A DNA stretch of 64,000 nucleotides from Oscillospiraceae bacterium (GTDB lineage: Bacteria > Bacillota > Clostridia > Oscillospirales > CAG-272): the NCBI GenBank assembly GCA_015064315.1, contig SVSL01000003.1, forward strand, positions 1 to 64,000, written 5' to 3'. The translations under genes and the position numbers were made by a program. The notes beneath the pieces were generated by a model. It was given only the letters and a program-made list of their open reading frames with translations, was not told where the DNA came from and searched no databases. How positions within the stretch are numbered: the first letter of the stretch is position 1; each line of letters opens with the position of its first letter. Below, in pieces: positions 43,206 to 53,103 of the stretch.

Positions 43206-45659
43206 TTAGTTTTCGGTCTGATCCGCCGAAAGGATCCGGATCGCCACGGCTGAGCAATCGTCGCGGGTATCGGTATTGGCGGCATGGAGACAGATTCTGT
43301 AAACGATCTCCTCGGGAGACTGCTCCGATGCCCCCGTAAGATATTCGGTCAGCCACTCACACTCGGGGTCATTCTGCTGGATCCCGTCGCTGATCATCAC
43401 CACCGTGTCCCCCTCCTTGAGCAGAAAGGGCGTTGCCTGCGTCTGCACCGTGCGGATGATCCCAATGGGGGCGCTTCCAACCTGCAAGCGATGAACCGCC
43501 TTTCCGCGAACGATAAAGCTTGGCGCGGCACCGCTCTTGATAAAGGAGGCTTCCGCCGTCATCAGATCCAGCTCCATCAGATCCACCGTGGAGGAGCATT
43601 CCCTTGCGCTATTGTCCTCCCGAGAGCAGATCAGATTGTTCAGCATTCGCAGGGAGGTTCCCGCGCGATTGCCGGCGCGGAGCATTTTTTCGAGGAATAC
43701 CGAACAAAGATTGGACGTAAACGCCGCTTCCTTGCCCGAGCCCATTCCGTCGCTGATCAGCGCGTAAAAATAGTCTTTTTTGTTGGAAAACAGATTGATG
43801 GTGTCACCGCTGACCTCCCCATCGGCGCAAAGATTGTTTTTTGCCGCCTGCACCGCGATCTTCTTTTTTGCCTGCAAGGTCATGGTGGTCACCCGATTTT
43901 CCACCTCGAATGCGGGGCGACTCAGCTCCATGCCACACATCTCGCCAAGATCGCTTCGCAAGGTTTCGGGGGTCACCTTTGCCCCTTCCACGTTGACGTT
44001 GCGAACCAGAATCTGACGTCGGCGGTTTCCGTACACCGTTACACTTCCCGCGGCGATCCCCGCGTCGCGCAGATACTCCGCCACCTGCCGCTCCTGCTCG
44101 CCGTCGTAGCGATATTCCCCGTCATCCTCCTCCAATGCATCGTTGATGATCTTTGCCGCCGATTCGTAATCCATGGCAAAGATCTCGGTGCGGTTGTTCC
44201 GCAGCATTTCCCCCGTCAAGCGGGCACAGTCCCGATTGATTTGATCAAGGATCAGATCCATGGAATCACACCGACGGCAAAGATGCTCGGGGATCTGCCC
44301 TCTCTCCACTCTGCCGCGAGTGTGCAATCGCGAGATCAGGATGTTGACCACCCCCAGCGTTTCCTGATATTCAAGCCCCCAGCAGATGGTCTTGTTGGGA
44401 CAATCCTGACAGTGACTGTCAAAGGCGCCGTCGCAGATCTGTCGCAGATCCAGCGTTCCCGGGCGTCGGAAGCGGTCGCTCAGATTGTAAAACATTTCGG
44501 AAAGCGAGGCAAAGGCATCCGAGATCCCACGAAATCGCTCGTTGGAGTCCCTGTACCGCGTCTGATCCATCGAGAGGGATGTGCTCTCTTTTTTGGCACT
44601 CTGCACGTTCGTACCGCCCCCCAGCTTTTGCAAAACAGAGAATGCCGCGCCTCCCAAAAGCCCTGCCGATAAAAATTTGACGGCATTCAACACGCCTCCG
44701 GGATAAAGTGCCCATGCCGACGCCGCCAGAACCGCCAAAAAAACACTTGCCGAGAGCGTTTTCTTCTGTTCTCTCATGAGAAAGAACAGGAGCGATGCCA
44801 GCAAAAAGGAGGGCGCATACAGCGGAAGATAGGCAACTCCAAACAAAACGCCGAAAACCGAGCCCAATACAACGCCTCGCGTGGCACAGGTGTACAGGGT
44901 GAATGCCATGGAAAGAATCACCGCCAAGGGAAAGCCTCCCAACAAAAAATCACTTGAAGCCCACACCAACGCAATGCCGAGCGTCGCCTCGGAGATACGG
45001 CAAAACACCGCATATTGCGGCTTCCTTCCCAAAACGACAGACCATACGATCACCGACAAAGGCGTGATCAGGAGCGCGACCGACGCGCCGAAGAGATCAT
45101 AAAAATGAAATCCCCCCGCAATGATCCGCCAAAGCGATACCGCAAAAGCTGCCACCGTTGCAATGCAAACGCGCAAGAGCAGATTTTCGGTAAAGATATT
45201 CCTCATGCGTTGAAGAAACAGATTTCTTTCCTTTCGTGCATCACGCTCTGTCTCTTCAAGATCGATCTCCTTCTCGGCTTCGCCGTAAAGCTTTTTGCGA
45301 ATGCTCTCGGGAAGCTCCACACGCGCCTCGGGATGCTCCAAAAGCAATCCTGCGGCAAAGCGGATCAGCGCGGCTGCCGAATAGACACAGATGTAAACAA
45401 CCGGCATTTGCAGATCGGTCAGCACCGATAGGATCAAGCCCGCCAGCGTGGAGAGCGTATGTCCGCCCGCGGCGCATAAAAGTCCGAGTCCCAAGGGGCG
45501 CGCTCCAAAGGGCAGAACCGCGCACCCCAGCAGATATGCCGCGCCTCCCCACAGAAGCTCTCCGATCAGCCACCGCAATCTTTTGCGCCAAGCCGTAACG
45601 TCACGCAGCGTGCCCTCCTTTTCTTTTTCCACTCGTTCCTTTACGTTTTCTTGCATCAT
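43206..45659 (-). CDS. spoIIE: Stage II sporulation protein E (serine phosphatase)
   Basis: Membrane PP2C phosphatase that dephosphorylates SpoIIAA to activate sigma-F in the forespore and takes part in polar septation. At 817 residues it has the family length. About ten hydrophobic segments cover 30-350, a central oligomerisation region follows (about 360-590), and the PP2C domain (about 595-810) has the metal-binding DGMGSG and SDGIQQND motifs. It is convergent with the capsid module. The start at 45659 gives the second of two Met residues three bases in; no strong ribosome binding site distinguishes them. Confidence 0.95.
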   Translation of the reverse strand: MMQENVKERVEKEKEGTLRDVTAWRKRLRWLIGELLWGGAAYLLGCAVLPFGARPLGLGLLCAAGGHTLSTLAGLILSVLTDLQMPVVYICVYSAAALIRFAAGLLLEHPEARVELPESIRKKLYGEAEKEIDLEETERDARKERNLFLQRMRNIFTENLLLRVCIATVAAFAVSLWRIIAGGFHFYDLFGASVALLITPLSVIVWSVVLGRKPQYAVFCRISEATLGIALVWASSDFLLGGFPLAVILSMAFTLYTCATRGVVLGSVFGVLFGVAYLPLYAPSFLLASLLFFLMREQKKTLSASVFLAVLAASAWALYPGGVLNAVKFLSAGLLGGAAFSVLQKLGGGTNVQSAKKESTSLSMDQTRYRDSNERFRGISDAFASLSEMFYNLSDRFRRPGTLDLRQICDGAFDSHCQDCPNKTICWGLEYQETLGVVNILISRLHTRGRVERGQIPEHLCRRCDSMDLILDQINRDCARLTGEMLRNNRTEIFAMDYESAAKIINDALEEDDGEYRYDGEQERQVAEYLRDAGIAAGSVTVYGNRRRQILVRNVNVEGAKVTPETLRSDLGEMCGMELSRPAFEVENRVTTMTLQAKKKIAVQAAKNNLCADGEVSGDTINLFSNKKDYFYALISDGMGSGKEAAFTSNLCSVFLEKMLRAGNRAGTSLRMLNNLICSREDNSARECSSTVDLMELDLMTAEASFIKSGAAPSFIVRGKAVHRLQVGSAPIGIIRTVQTQATPFLLKEGDTVVMISDGIQQNDPECEWLTEYLTGASEQSPEEIVYRICLHAANTDTRDDCSAVAIRILSADQTEN

Positions 45660-45727
45660 TCTTTCCCTTTCCGACCGTTGGAGCCAAGACTCCCACGTTC
45701 TTTCACAGTCTTTTTTCTTTCGACTCT

Positions 45728-45763
45728 ATTTTACACCAATCCCCGAGCGGAAACGGTCGAAAG
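45728..45763 (-). promoter_or_regulatory. Candidate spoIIE promoter with 0A box
   Basis: A leftward -10 TAAAAT (45728-45733) lies about 70 bp before the spoIIE start, and GGTCGAAA (45756-45763 on the plus strand) resembles a Spo0A binding site near the -35 zone. Spo0A-activated spoIIE promoters in Bacillus have this kind of layout; the match here is partial. Confidence 0.35.
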
Positions 45764-45908
45764 CCGTATGAAAAATAAAGACTTTTTCTGCCAAAAAATC
45801 AAGAAAAAATGAAAAGAAAGAAAAATCGGCTCAAAAAGCAGGAAAAACAACTGCCTTTTGAGCCGATTTCTGTATTTTTTCGCCCTCTTTTGTCGGACGA
45901 ATTTTTCT

Positions 45909-46766
45909 TTATTTCCCGTCACTTTGGGCGCGATATGCCTTGGGAGTCATCCCGTAGGCACGACGGAAGCTTTTGATAAAGTGGCTCACGTCGTTGAAGC
46001 CGCAGGCAAAGGTGATATCCGTAACCGTGAGATCGGTGTTTCGCAGGGCATAGCAAGCCGATTCCAAACGGTAGGTGATCAGATATTCGATGGGAGTCTG
46101 CCCCGTCAGCTTGCGAAAATAGCGGCAAAAATAATTGGGACTCATATTGGAAAGCTCCGCCAGCTCGGAAAGCGCAATCTCCCTTCCGTAATTCTTGCGG
46201 ATGTAATTGAGCACCGACTTCATGCGTCCCGCACTCTTCTCCTCGGCGGGAACCGACAAGGGATTCTTTTCATAAAGCTGAAATTTGAGAAGATATCCGA
46301 AAAAGCGAAGGATCATGCTCTTGACAAAGAAAGCAAAGCCCTCCTCTCGGTGCACAAGAATCTGATACAGCTCCTCGCAAAGCACCGTCATTTCGGGATG
46401 CTTTCGGCTCACCAAGGGCTCGATCTTCATTTTTCCCTTTTCGATCCTGCGGATCACCGTCTCACAGGCATCCTCCGGAGAAAGCATACGGGTAGGATCC
46501 AACACAAAGCAAACGTAGTGACAGTCCACGGGAACCGCCGAATGAAGAACACCGCCCTGCACAAACACCACGTCGCCCTTTTTCATCAGAATGCTCTCGT
46601 CCCCCACGCCGAGACGAAGCTCCAGAACGCCGCTTTTGACGTATACGATCTCGTGCTCGGGATGCCAGTGACAGTTCATATGATAGCGCGGACTTTGTGC
46701 CGTTTGATCGTACATGGAAAGGGGCAAGCCCTCCTCTCCGTGTATCCTTCGTTCCTTATAATCCAT
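45909..46766 (-). CDS. AraC-family transcriptional regulator
   Basis: A 285-residue regulator with an N-terminal cupin-type sensing domain (about 25-110, including HWHPEHEIVYVKSG) and a C-terminal double helix-turn-helix (about 185-283) ending in FNDVSHFIKSFRRAYGMTPKAYR. It is divergent from fucI, so it probably controls fucose or related sugar use. The start at 46766 follows GGAGGAAG; an ATG at 46859 would place 31 unlike residues over the promoter. Confidence 0.9.
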   Translation of the reverse strand: MDYKERRIHGEEGLPLSMYDQTAQSPRYHMNCHWHPEHEIVYVKSGVLELRLGVGDESILMKKGDVVFVQGGVLHSAVPVDCHYVCFVLDPTRMLSPEDACETVIRRIEKGKMKIEPLVSRKHPEMTVLCEELYQILVHREEGFAFFVKSMILRFFGYLLKFQLYEKNPLSVPAEEKSAGRMKSVLNYIRKNYGREIALSELAELSNMSPNYFCRYFRKLTGQTPIEYLITYRLESACYALRNTDLTVTDITFACGFNDVSHFIKSFRRAYGMTPKAYRAQSDGK

Positions 46767-46789
46767 ATTCTTCCTCCAAAAAGTGAATA

Positions 46790-46856
46790 TTGTTATATAA
46801 AAGTGCGATATATTACAAGAATATCCCATCTGTATGTGATATAATAACAATAATAG
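46790..46856 (+). promoter_or_regulatory. AraC regulator / fucI divergent control region
   Basis: ATTGTTAT and its inverse ATAACAAT flank a 40-bp stretch. A fucI-directed -10 TATAAT (46840-46845) has no good -35, as expected for an activator-dependent promoter. The sites are candidates only. Confidence 0.4.
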
Positions 46857-46905
46857 CATATCATATTATTTCGGATATGTCAATATTTTCAGGAGGATTT
46901 TATTT

Positions 46906-48741
46906 ATGAAAAACAGATATGTTGGCGATTATCCCGTTATTGGTATCCGTCCCTGCATTGACGGTCGCCGCGGTCCCATGATGCTCCGCGAATCTCTTGA
47001 GCCCACCGTTTGGGCAATGGCAAACGCCGCAAAGAAGCTGTTTGAGGAAAACCTGTTCTATTCCAACGGCGAGCCCGTAAAGGTCGTTTTGGCTGACACC
47101 TGCATCGGACGTGTTCCCGAGGCTGCCGCTTGCGCTGATAAATTCCGCAAGGAGGGCGTTTCCATCACCCTTTCCGTTACCTCCTGCTGGTGCTACGGCT
47201 CCGAGACCATGGACATGGATCCCATGACCATCAAGGGCGTATGGGGCTTTAACGGCACCGAGCGTCCCGGCGCGGTTTACCTTGCCGCAGTTCTCGCCGG
47301 TCACGCGCAAAAGGGACTCCCCGCCTTTGGCATCTACGGTCATGAGGTTCAGGATCTGGATCAGGTCAACGAGGTTCCCGAGGACGTAAAGGAAAAGCTG
47401 CTCCGCTTTGGTCGCGCAGCCATCGCCGTTGCTACCATGAGAGGCAAATCTTACCTGCAGATCGGTTCCCAGTGCATGGGTATCGCAGGCTCCATCATCG
47501 ATCAGGATATGCTGGAATCCTACTTTGGTATGCGTGTTGAATCGGTGGACGAGGTTGAGATCCTGCGCCGCATGGAAGAGGGCATCTACAACGAGGAAGA
47601 GTTCCAAAAGGCGCTGGCTTGGACCCGTGAGCACTGCAAGGAGGGTCGCGACGACAATCCCGAAAGCGTCAACTTCCTTGGCGAGGAGCGCAGAATCAAG
47701 TTTACCAAGGAAGAAAAGGAAAAGCAGTGGGAGTTCACGGTTAAGATGTACTGCATCATCAAGGATCTGATGGCAGGCAACCCCAATCTCCCCGATAAAT
47801 TTGAGGAAGAAAAGATCGGACACAACGCCATCGTCGGCGGCTTCCAGGGTCAGAGACAGTGGACCGACCACTGGCCCAACTGCGACTACCCCGAGGCACT
47901 TCTCTCCTCCACCTTTGACTACGAGGGCGCACGCGAGCCCTTCACGCTGGCTACCGAGAATGACGTTCTCAACGGCATGGGTATGCTGATGATGCGTCTT
48001 CTCACCCATCGCGCACAGATCTTTGCCGACGTTCGTACCTACTGGTCGGGCGAGGCTACCGAGCGCGTAACCGGCTACAAGCTCACCGGCAAGGCAGCAG
48101 AGTCCGACGGTATCATCCACCTGCTCAACTCGGGCGCCGCTTGTCTTGACGCTTCCGGCGTTTGCACCGACGAGAACGGAAACGCTACCATGAAGAGATG
48201 GTGGGAGGTTGCCGAGGAGGACATCAAGAAGATGACCGACGCCACCGTTTGGTGCGAGGCGGGCTTTGATAACTTCCGCGGCGGCGGATTCTCCAGCCAC
48301 TTTGATACTTATGCAGAATTCCCCTGCACCATGATTCGTTTGAACATGGTCAAGGGTCTGGGTCCCGTGCTTCAGATCGCCGAGGGTTGGACGGTCAACC
48401 TGCCCAAGGAGGTCAACGACACTCTGATGGAAAGAACCAATCCCACTTGGCCCTGCACCTGGTTCGCGCCTCGCTGTGACGGCAAGGAGGGCTCTGCCTT
48501 CAAGACCGCCTACGAGGTGATGATGAACTGGGGTGCCAACCACGGTGCCATCTCCTACGGTCACATCGGTGCCGATCTGATCACCATGTGCTCCATGCTC
48601 CGCATCCCCGTATGCATGCACAACGTACCCGAGGAGGACATCTACCGTCCTGCTTGCTGGAACGCCTTCGGTATGGATAAGGAAGGTCAGGACTACCGCG
48701 CTTGCGCTACCTACGGTCCTACCTTTAAGAAGACGCTTTGA
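46906..48741 (+). CDS. fucI: L-fucose isomerase
   Basis: Converts L-fucose to L-fuculose (also D-arabinose to D-ribulose), the first step of fucose breakdown. The 611-residue protein has the signature GIRPCIDGRRGP near the start, then SCWCYGSETMDMDP and WGFNGTERPGAVYLAAVLA. The Mn2+ ligands are the Glu in ATENDVLNG, the Asp in IFADVRTYW and the His in NWGANHGAI. It is slightly longer than the E. coli enzyme. No fuculokinase or aldolase gene lies in the window. AGGAGG precedes the ATG. Confidence 0.95.
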   Translation: MKNRYVGDYPVIGIRPCIDGRRGPMMLRESLEPTVWAMANAAKKLFEENLFYSNGEPVKVVLADTCIGRVPEAAACADKFRKEGVSITLSVTSCWCYGSETMDMDPMTIKGVWGFNGTERPGAVYLAAVLAGHAQKGLPAFGIYGHEVQDLDQVNEVPEDVKEKLLRFGRAAIAVATMRGKSYLQIGSQCMGIAGSIIDQDMLESYFGMRVESVDEVEILRRMEEGIYNEEEFQKALAWTREHCKEGRDDNPESVNFLGEERRIKFTKEEKEKQWEFTVKMYCIIKDLMAGNPNLPDKFEEEKIGHNAIVGGFQGQRQWTDHWPNCDYPEALLSSTFDYEGAREPFTLATENDVLNGMGMLMMRLLTHRAQIFADVRTYWSGEATERVTGYKLTGKAAESDGIIHLLNSGAACLDASGVCTDENGNATMKRWWEVAEEDIKKMTDATVWCEAGFDNFRGGGFSSHFDTYAEFPCTMIRLNMVKGLGPVLQIAEGWTVNLPKEVNDTLMERTNPTWPCTWFAPRCDGKEGSAFKTAYEVMMNWGANHGAISYGHIGADLITMCSMLRIPVCMHNVPEEDIYRPACWNAFGMDKEGQDYRACATYGPTFKKTL

Positions 48742-48756
48742 TTTATCCGATCAATC

Positions 48757-48782
48757 AAGGGAAGCCCCCGGGGGCTTCCCTT
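48757..48782 (+). terminator. Terminator after fucI
   Basis: A perfect palindrome AAGGGAAGCCCCC/GGGGGCTTCCCTT followed by TTTTTTG. Confidence 0.88.
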
Positions 48783-48798
48783 TTTTGCGTGAGTTTCC

Positions 48799-48848
48799 AA
48801 AAAAACTGTCAAAAGGTGATTGACAGTTTTTTGTTTTTGTGATATACT
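48799..48848 (+). promoter_or_regulatory. alaS promoter with palindrome over the -35
   Basis: TTGACA (48820-48825), 17 bp, TATACT (48843-48848). An inverted repeat AAAAAACTGTCA (near 48799) with TGACAGTTTTTT (48821-48832) covers the -35. The leader is only about 40 bases, too short for a T-box, so any control would be by this palindrome. Confidence 0.7.
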
Positions 48849-48895
48849 AATATGAATGATTTTTTCAAGAGAAAACCGAAAGGACGTTTATAACC

Positions 48896-51529
48896 ATGAA
48901 ATGGACATCTCTTAACGATCTGAGAGAGAAATATCTCTCCTTCTTTGAATCCAAGGATCACCTCCGCCTGCCCTCTTATCCGTTGGTTCCCATCAACGAT
49001 AAGTCCCTGTTGCTCATCAACTCGGGCATGGCTCCCATGAAGAAGTTCTTCACGGGCGAGGAGGTTCCCCCCCACACCCGCGTTACCACCTGTCAGAAGT
49101 GTATCCGTACTCCCGACCTGGAGCGCGTAGGTCACACCGCTCGCCACGGCACCTTCTTTGAGATGCTGGGTAACTTCTCCTTTGGCGATTACTTCAAGAA
49201 CGAGGCAATTCCGTGGGCTTGGGAATTTTTGACCGAGACGTTGGAAATTCCGAAGGATCTTCTCTGGCCCTCCATCTACGAGGAGGACGAGGAGGCATAC
49301 GAGATCTGGGCAAACAAGATCGGCGTAGATCCCGCTCACATCGTTCGCCTTGGCAAGGCTGATAACTTCTGGGAGCACGGCACCGGCCCTTGCGGCCCCT
49401 GCTCCGAGATCTATTTTGACCGCGGAATCAAGTACGGCTGTGGCTCTCCCGACTGTAAGCCCGGCTGCGACTGCGACCGCTTTATGGAAATCTGGAACAA
49501 CGTATTCTCCCAGTTCAACAACATGGGCGACGGCACCTACGAGGAGCTGGCGCAGAAGAACATTGATACCGGTATGGGTCTGGAGCGTCTGGCGTGCGTC
49601 ATGCAGGGCGTTGACAATATGTTCGAGGTTGACTCCATCCGCAAGGTGCTGGACAACGTTTGCGCCATTGCGGGCAAGACCTATGGAGACGACAAGGAGA
49701 ACGATATCTCCATCCGCGTCATCACCGACCACATCCGCTCCGCAACCTTTATGATCTCCGACGGCGTTATCCCCTCCAACGAGGGTCGCGGCTACGTTCT
49801 GCGCCGCATTCTGCGCCGCGCCTGCCGTCACGGAAAGCTCCTTGGCATAAACCGCTCCTTCCTGCCCGAGCTGGGCGTTATCGCCATTGGCGAGAGCCAG
49901 GACGCTTACCCCGAGCTCAAGGAAAAGAAGGACTATATCCTCAAGGTCATCGCCATGGAGGAGGAGCGCTTTGACGCTACCATTGACGCCGGTCTTTCTA
50001 TCCTCTCCAACCTGATCCGCCGCGCGCTGGTGGACGGTGCCCACACCATTTCGGGCGAAGAGGTCTTCAAGCTTTACGATACCTTCGGCTTCCCCATCGA
50101 CCTCACGCGTGAGATCGCAGGCGAGCAGAATCTGGATATTGACGAGGAAACCTTCAAAAAGCTCATGACCCAGCAAAAGGAGCGCGCAAGAAGCGCTCGC
50201 GCCAATATTTCGGGCTGGAGTGACTCCTCCAAGAGCCTCCTTGCCGAGCTTCCCAAGACCGAGTTCGTTGGCTACGGCTGCACCACCTGCGACGACGCAA
50301 AGGTGCTTGCCATCCTTGTGGACGATGAGTCGGTTGAGGTTGCAAACGAGGGACTTTGCACCGTGATCCTTGACAAAACCCCCTTCTACGGTGAAGGCGG
50401 CGGTCAGGTTGGTGACACGGGTACTATCTACGACAACGACACCATGATCAGCGTAACCGACACCAAGAAGTCGGACGGCGTTTACATTCACCTCTGCTCC
50501 ATCGTCAACGGCGACATCAAGGTTGGCGACGTGGTTCGCGCCGAGGTCGATCAGATGCGCCGCATAGCAATCATGAGAAACCACTCTGCTTGCCATCTGT
50601 TGCAGGCGGCTCTGCGCAAGGTGCTTGGCTCTCACGTTGAGCAGGCAGGCTCCTACGTAGACAATCAGCACGTTCGCTTTGACTTTACCCACTTTGCCGC
50701 CCTCACCTCTGAGGAGCTTGCAAAGGTAGAGGATCTGGTCAATGCCAATATTCTGGTGGGACTTCCTATCGAAACCGTGGAAACCGACATTGAAACCGCA
50801 AAGAAGAACGGCGCAATGGCGCTCTTCGGTGAAAAGTACGGCTCTGTGGTTCGCATGGTCAAGATGGGTGCCTTCTCCACCGAGCTTTGCGGCGGTACAC
50901 ACCTTGACAACACCGCAAAGATGGGTCTGTTCAAGATCACCTCCGAGTCCTCGGTATCCGCGGGCGTACGCCGTATTGAGGGTATCACGGGTCTTGGCGT
51001 AATGAAGCTCATCAAGGCAAACGAAGCCCTCATCAACGAGACTGCGAAGGAGCTCAAGATCCAAAAGACCGCAGAGATCGCCAAGAAAGCAAATGCGATG
51101 CAGGCAGAGCTCTCGGCAATGAAGAAGGAGATCGAAGCCCTCAACGCAAAGATTGCCGCCTCCAAGCTGGATGCCATTATGGAGAACGCTGTGGCAGTAA
51201 AGTCGCTTCGTTTGGTTGCCGCAAACCTTGGCAATATGCAGATCGACGTGGCAAGAAGCCTTGCCGATGAGATCAAGGCGCGATTTGACGACGTGGTTGC
51301 CGTTCTCGCCATCTGCGGCGACGGCAAGCTGAACTTTATCTCGGTTGCAGGCAAGAACGCAGTAGCCGCAGGCGCACACGCAGGCAAGCTGGTGGGCGCG
51401 GTTGCAGCCGTGACCGGCGGTAAGGGCGGTGGACGTCCCGACAACGCAATGGCAGGCGGACGCGATGCCGACAAGACTGCCGACGCCCTCGCAAGCGCCG
51501 CAGAGACTCTTGGCGGTATGCTGAAATAA
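48896..51529 (+). CDS. alaS: Alanyl-tRNA synthetase
   Basis: Charges tRNA-Ala. The 877-residue protein has the class II core (about 1-240) with INSGMAPMKKFF and RHGTFFEMLGNFSFGDYFK, and the tRNA-recognition region. The editing domain has NHSACHLLQAAL (zinc His pair) and CGGTHLDNT (about 665). A C-terminal coiled coil and C-Ala domain end with GGKGGGRPDNAMAGG. Complete, standard length. AAAGGACG precedes the ATG. Confidence 0.97.
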   Translation: MKWTSLNDLREKYLSFFESKDHLRLPSYPLVPINDKSLLLINSGMAPMKKFFTGEEVPPHTRVTTCQKCIRTPDLERVGHTARHGTFFEMLGNFSFGDYFKNEAIPWAWEFLTETLEIPKDLLWPSIYEEDEEAYEIWANKIGVDPAHIVRLGKADNFWEHGTGPCGPCSEIYFDRGIKYGCGSPDCKPGCDCDRFMEIWNNVFSQFNNMGDGTYEELAQKNIDTGMGLERLACVMQGVDNMFEVDSIRKVLDNVCAIAGKTYGDDKENDISIRVITDHIRSATFMISDGVIPSNEGRGYVLRRILRRACRHGKLLGINRSFLPELGVIAIGESQDAYPELKEKKDYILKVIAMEEERFDATIDAGLSILSNLIRRALVDGAHTISGEEVFKLYDTFGFPIDLTREIAGEQNLDIDEETFKKLMTQQKERARSARANISGWSDSSKSLLAELPKTEFVGYGCTTCDDAKVLAILVDDESVEVANEGLCTVILDKTPFYGEGGGQVGDTGTIYDNDTMISVTDTKKSDGVYIHLCSIVNGDIKVGDVVRAEVDQMRRIAIMRNHSACHLLQAALRKVLGSHVEQAGSYVDNQHVRFDFTHFAALTSEELAKVEDLVNANILVGLPIETVETDIETAKKNGAMALFGEKYGSVVRMVKMGAFSTELCGGTHLDNTAKMGLFKITSESSVSAGVRRIEGITGLGVMKLIKANEALINETAKELKIQKTAEIAKKANAMQAELSAMKKEIEALNAKIAASKLDAIMENAVAVKSLRLVAANLGNMQIDVARSLADEIKARFDDVVAVLAICGDGKLNFISVAGKNAVAAGAHAGKLVGAVAAVTGGKGGGRPDNAMAGGRDADKTADALASAAETLGGMLK

Positions 51530-51548
51530 TCAAATCGCAATTCAATAT

Positions 51549-51598
51549 AGAAAAACAGCGTAGCTGTGAATGTATTTTCACGGTTACGCTGTTTTTCT
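51549..51598. terminator. Bidirectional terminator
   Basis: A long stem, 51549-51570 with 51577-51598, carries a few mismatches between convergent alaS and radical SAM genes, flanked by A- and T-rich ends. Confidence 0.8.
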
Positions 51599-51610
51599 AT
51601 TACTTTCCTC

Positions 51611-53056
51611 TTAATCCGCTCGCAAAAATGCCGGCGGATTTTTGTTTTCTCCCTTTGTAAAATCGGCACAAAGCATCTGCCGCAGGGCGGTCTCGTCAAG
51701 AGCGGGAAAAAATTCCTTGGCGTATCCCAAAAGATACCGAAAAGCATCGGGCTGGGATATCTTTTGCAATGGGCGTTCATCCTCGCGCTCAAGATAAAGG
51801 CTAAGCCCCTCCCAAAAGGCAAAGGGCGACTCCATCATGGGGGTAAGATACCACAGGGTGTGCGCAAATCGCTCGCTTTCCAAGTAACGCTCCATGACCT
51901 CGGCAATGCGGAAGAGCCTTTGCATCTCGACGTAGCTGATCCACTTGCTTTGCAGAACCGTATAAGGCGGCCTTGTGAAAGCAACGTAGCCGTATTCCCT
52001 CTCGCGCTCGCGCAAAGCCGTTCCGTAAAGAAGCTTCAAAAAGCCGAGCTGAAGAAGATGTGAGCATCCGTAAGCATCGTCAAAGGATTTGGCAAAACTC
52101 CGATAATCCTCATAAGGAAGCCCTGCGATGAGATCGAGATGCACGTGGATATTTCCCATGCTCCAAACCCGTCTGACCGCATCAATGACGGCATCCGCCC
52201 GAATGTGGCGCGCGGTGGCGGCAAGCGTTCTTTCATTGGTGCTTTGCAACCCGAATTCCAAACGAAGCTTCCCCTTGGGAAATTGGGAGAGAATCGCAAA
52301 GCTTTCCTCGTTCAACAGCGAGGCGCATACCTCAAAGTGAAACTGCCCCGTAAAGCGGTCGGAAAGAAGCGCCTTCCAAATGGCGTTGGCGCGTCCCACG
52401 TCGGCATTGAAGGTGCGGTCAACAAACTTGATGATCTTACGCGCAACCTGTAACCGCTCAAACGCCTCCAGATCGGCAATCACCTGCTCCACGGACTTCA
52501 TGCGAACGCCGTGGGTGGCGGAGGAAAGACAGTAGGCGCAGGAAAAGGGACAGCCGCGAGAGGATTCATAGTAAAGAATGCTCCCAACCTGTTCCCCGTC
52601 ACGGTAAAGGATTCCCTCGTCTCTCATCACCGCGGGCGGGCGACAGAAAATCACGCGCGAAAAAGGCGTTCCGTCACGAATCGCCTCACACAGAGCGGGA
52701 AGCTCCTCTTCCCCCTCTCCGCAAAGAATGGCATCCATCCAATCCATCCCGTCAAAGCGCTCGGTGGCATAGGAGACCTCGGGACCACCCAAAATCATTT
52801 TGGAGGAAGGCAAAAGCGCCTTGAGATTTTCTCCCAGCGTCAGCATCTGCTCCAGATTCCAAATGTAACAGGAAAAGCCGTAAACGTCGGCACGCTGAGC
52901 GTACAAAGCCTCCAGAACGTGGGACGTTCTATCCTTTAGGGTATATTCCAAAAGACAGACCTCATGCCCCGCCCGTTCCAACGGCGCTCGCAGACAACGA
53001 AGCGCCAGAGAGGAATGAGACCAGGAGCCGTTGAGGGTAAAGAGTACAACCTTCAT
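51611..53056 (-). CDS. B12-binding radical SAM protein (DUF4080 type)
   Basis: A 481-residue protein with an N-terminal cobalamin-binding Rossmann domain (about 1-130), a radical SAM core with the 4Fe-4S motif CPFSCAYC (Cys 169, 173, 176) and a C-terminal DUF4080-like region (about 355-480). The reaction and substrate are unknown; family members are often annotated only as radical SAM enzymes, possibly methyltransferase-like or tRNA-modifying. AAAGTGAG lies before the ATG. Confidence 0.88.
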   Translation of the reverse strand: MKVVLFTLNGSWSHSSLALRCLRAPLERAGHEVCLLEYTLKDRTSHVLEALYAQRADVYGFSCYIWNLEQMLTLGENLKALLPSSKMILGGPEVSYATERFDGMDWMDAILCGEGEEELPALCEAIRDGTPFSRVIFCRPPAVMRDEGILYRDGEQVGSILYYESSRGCPFSCAYCLSSATHGVRMKSVEQVIADLEAFERLQVARKIIKFVDRTFNADVGRANAIWKALLSDRFTGQFHFEVCASLLNEESFAILSQFPKGKLRLEFGLQSTNERTLAATARHIRADAVIDAVRRVWSMGNIHVHLDLIAGLPYEDYRSFAKSFDDAYGCSHLLQLGFLKLLYGTALREREREYGYVAFTRPPYTVLQSKWISYVEMQRLFRIAEVMERYLESERFAHTLWYLTPMMESPFAFWEGLSLYLEREDERPLQKISQPDAFRYLLGYAKEFFPALDETALRQMLCADFTKGENKNPPAFLRAD

Positions 53057-53103
53057 GCTTTACTCACTTTCTTTTATCATTCTTCCTTTATTGTATCACA
53101 AAG

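Noticed and set aside
48841-48895. T-box leader of alaS
   Set aside because: The distance from the promoter to the start codon is only about 50 bases, too short for a T-box.
46900-51379. Long open frames antisense to fucI (573 codons) and alaS (856 codons)
   Set aside because: Both sense genes match well-known families along their full length; the antisense frames reflect codon bias.
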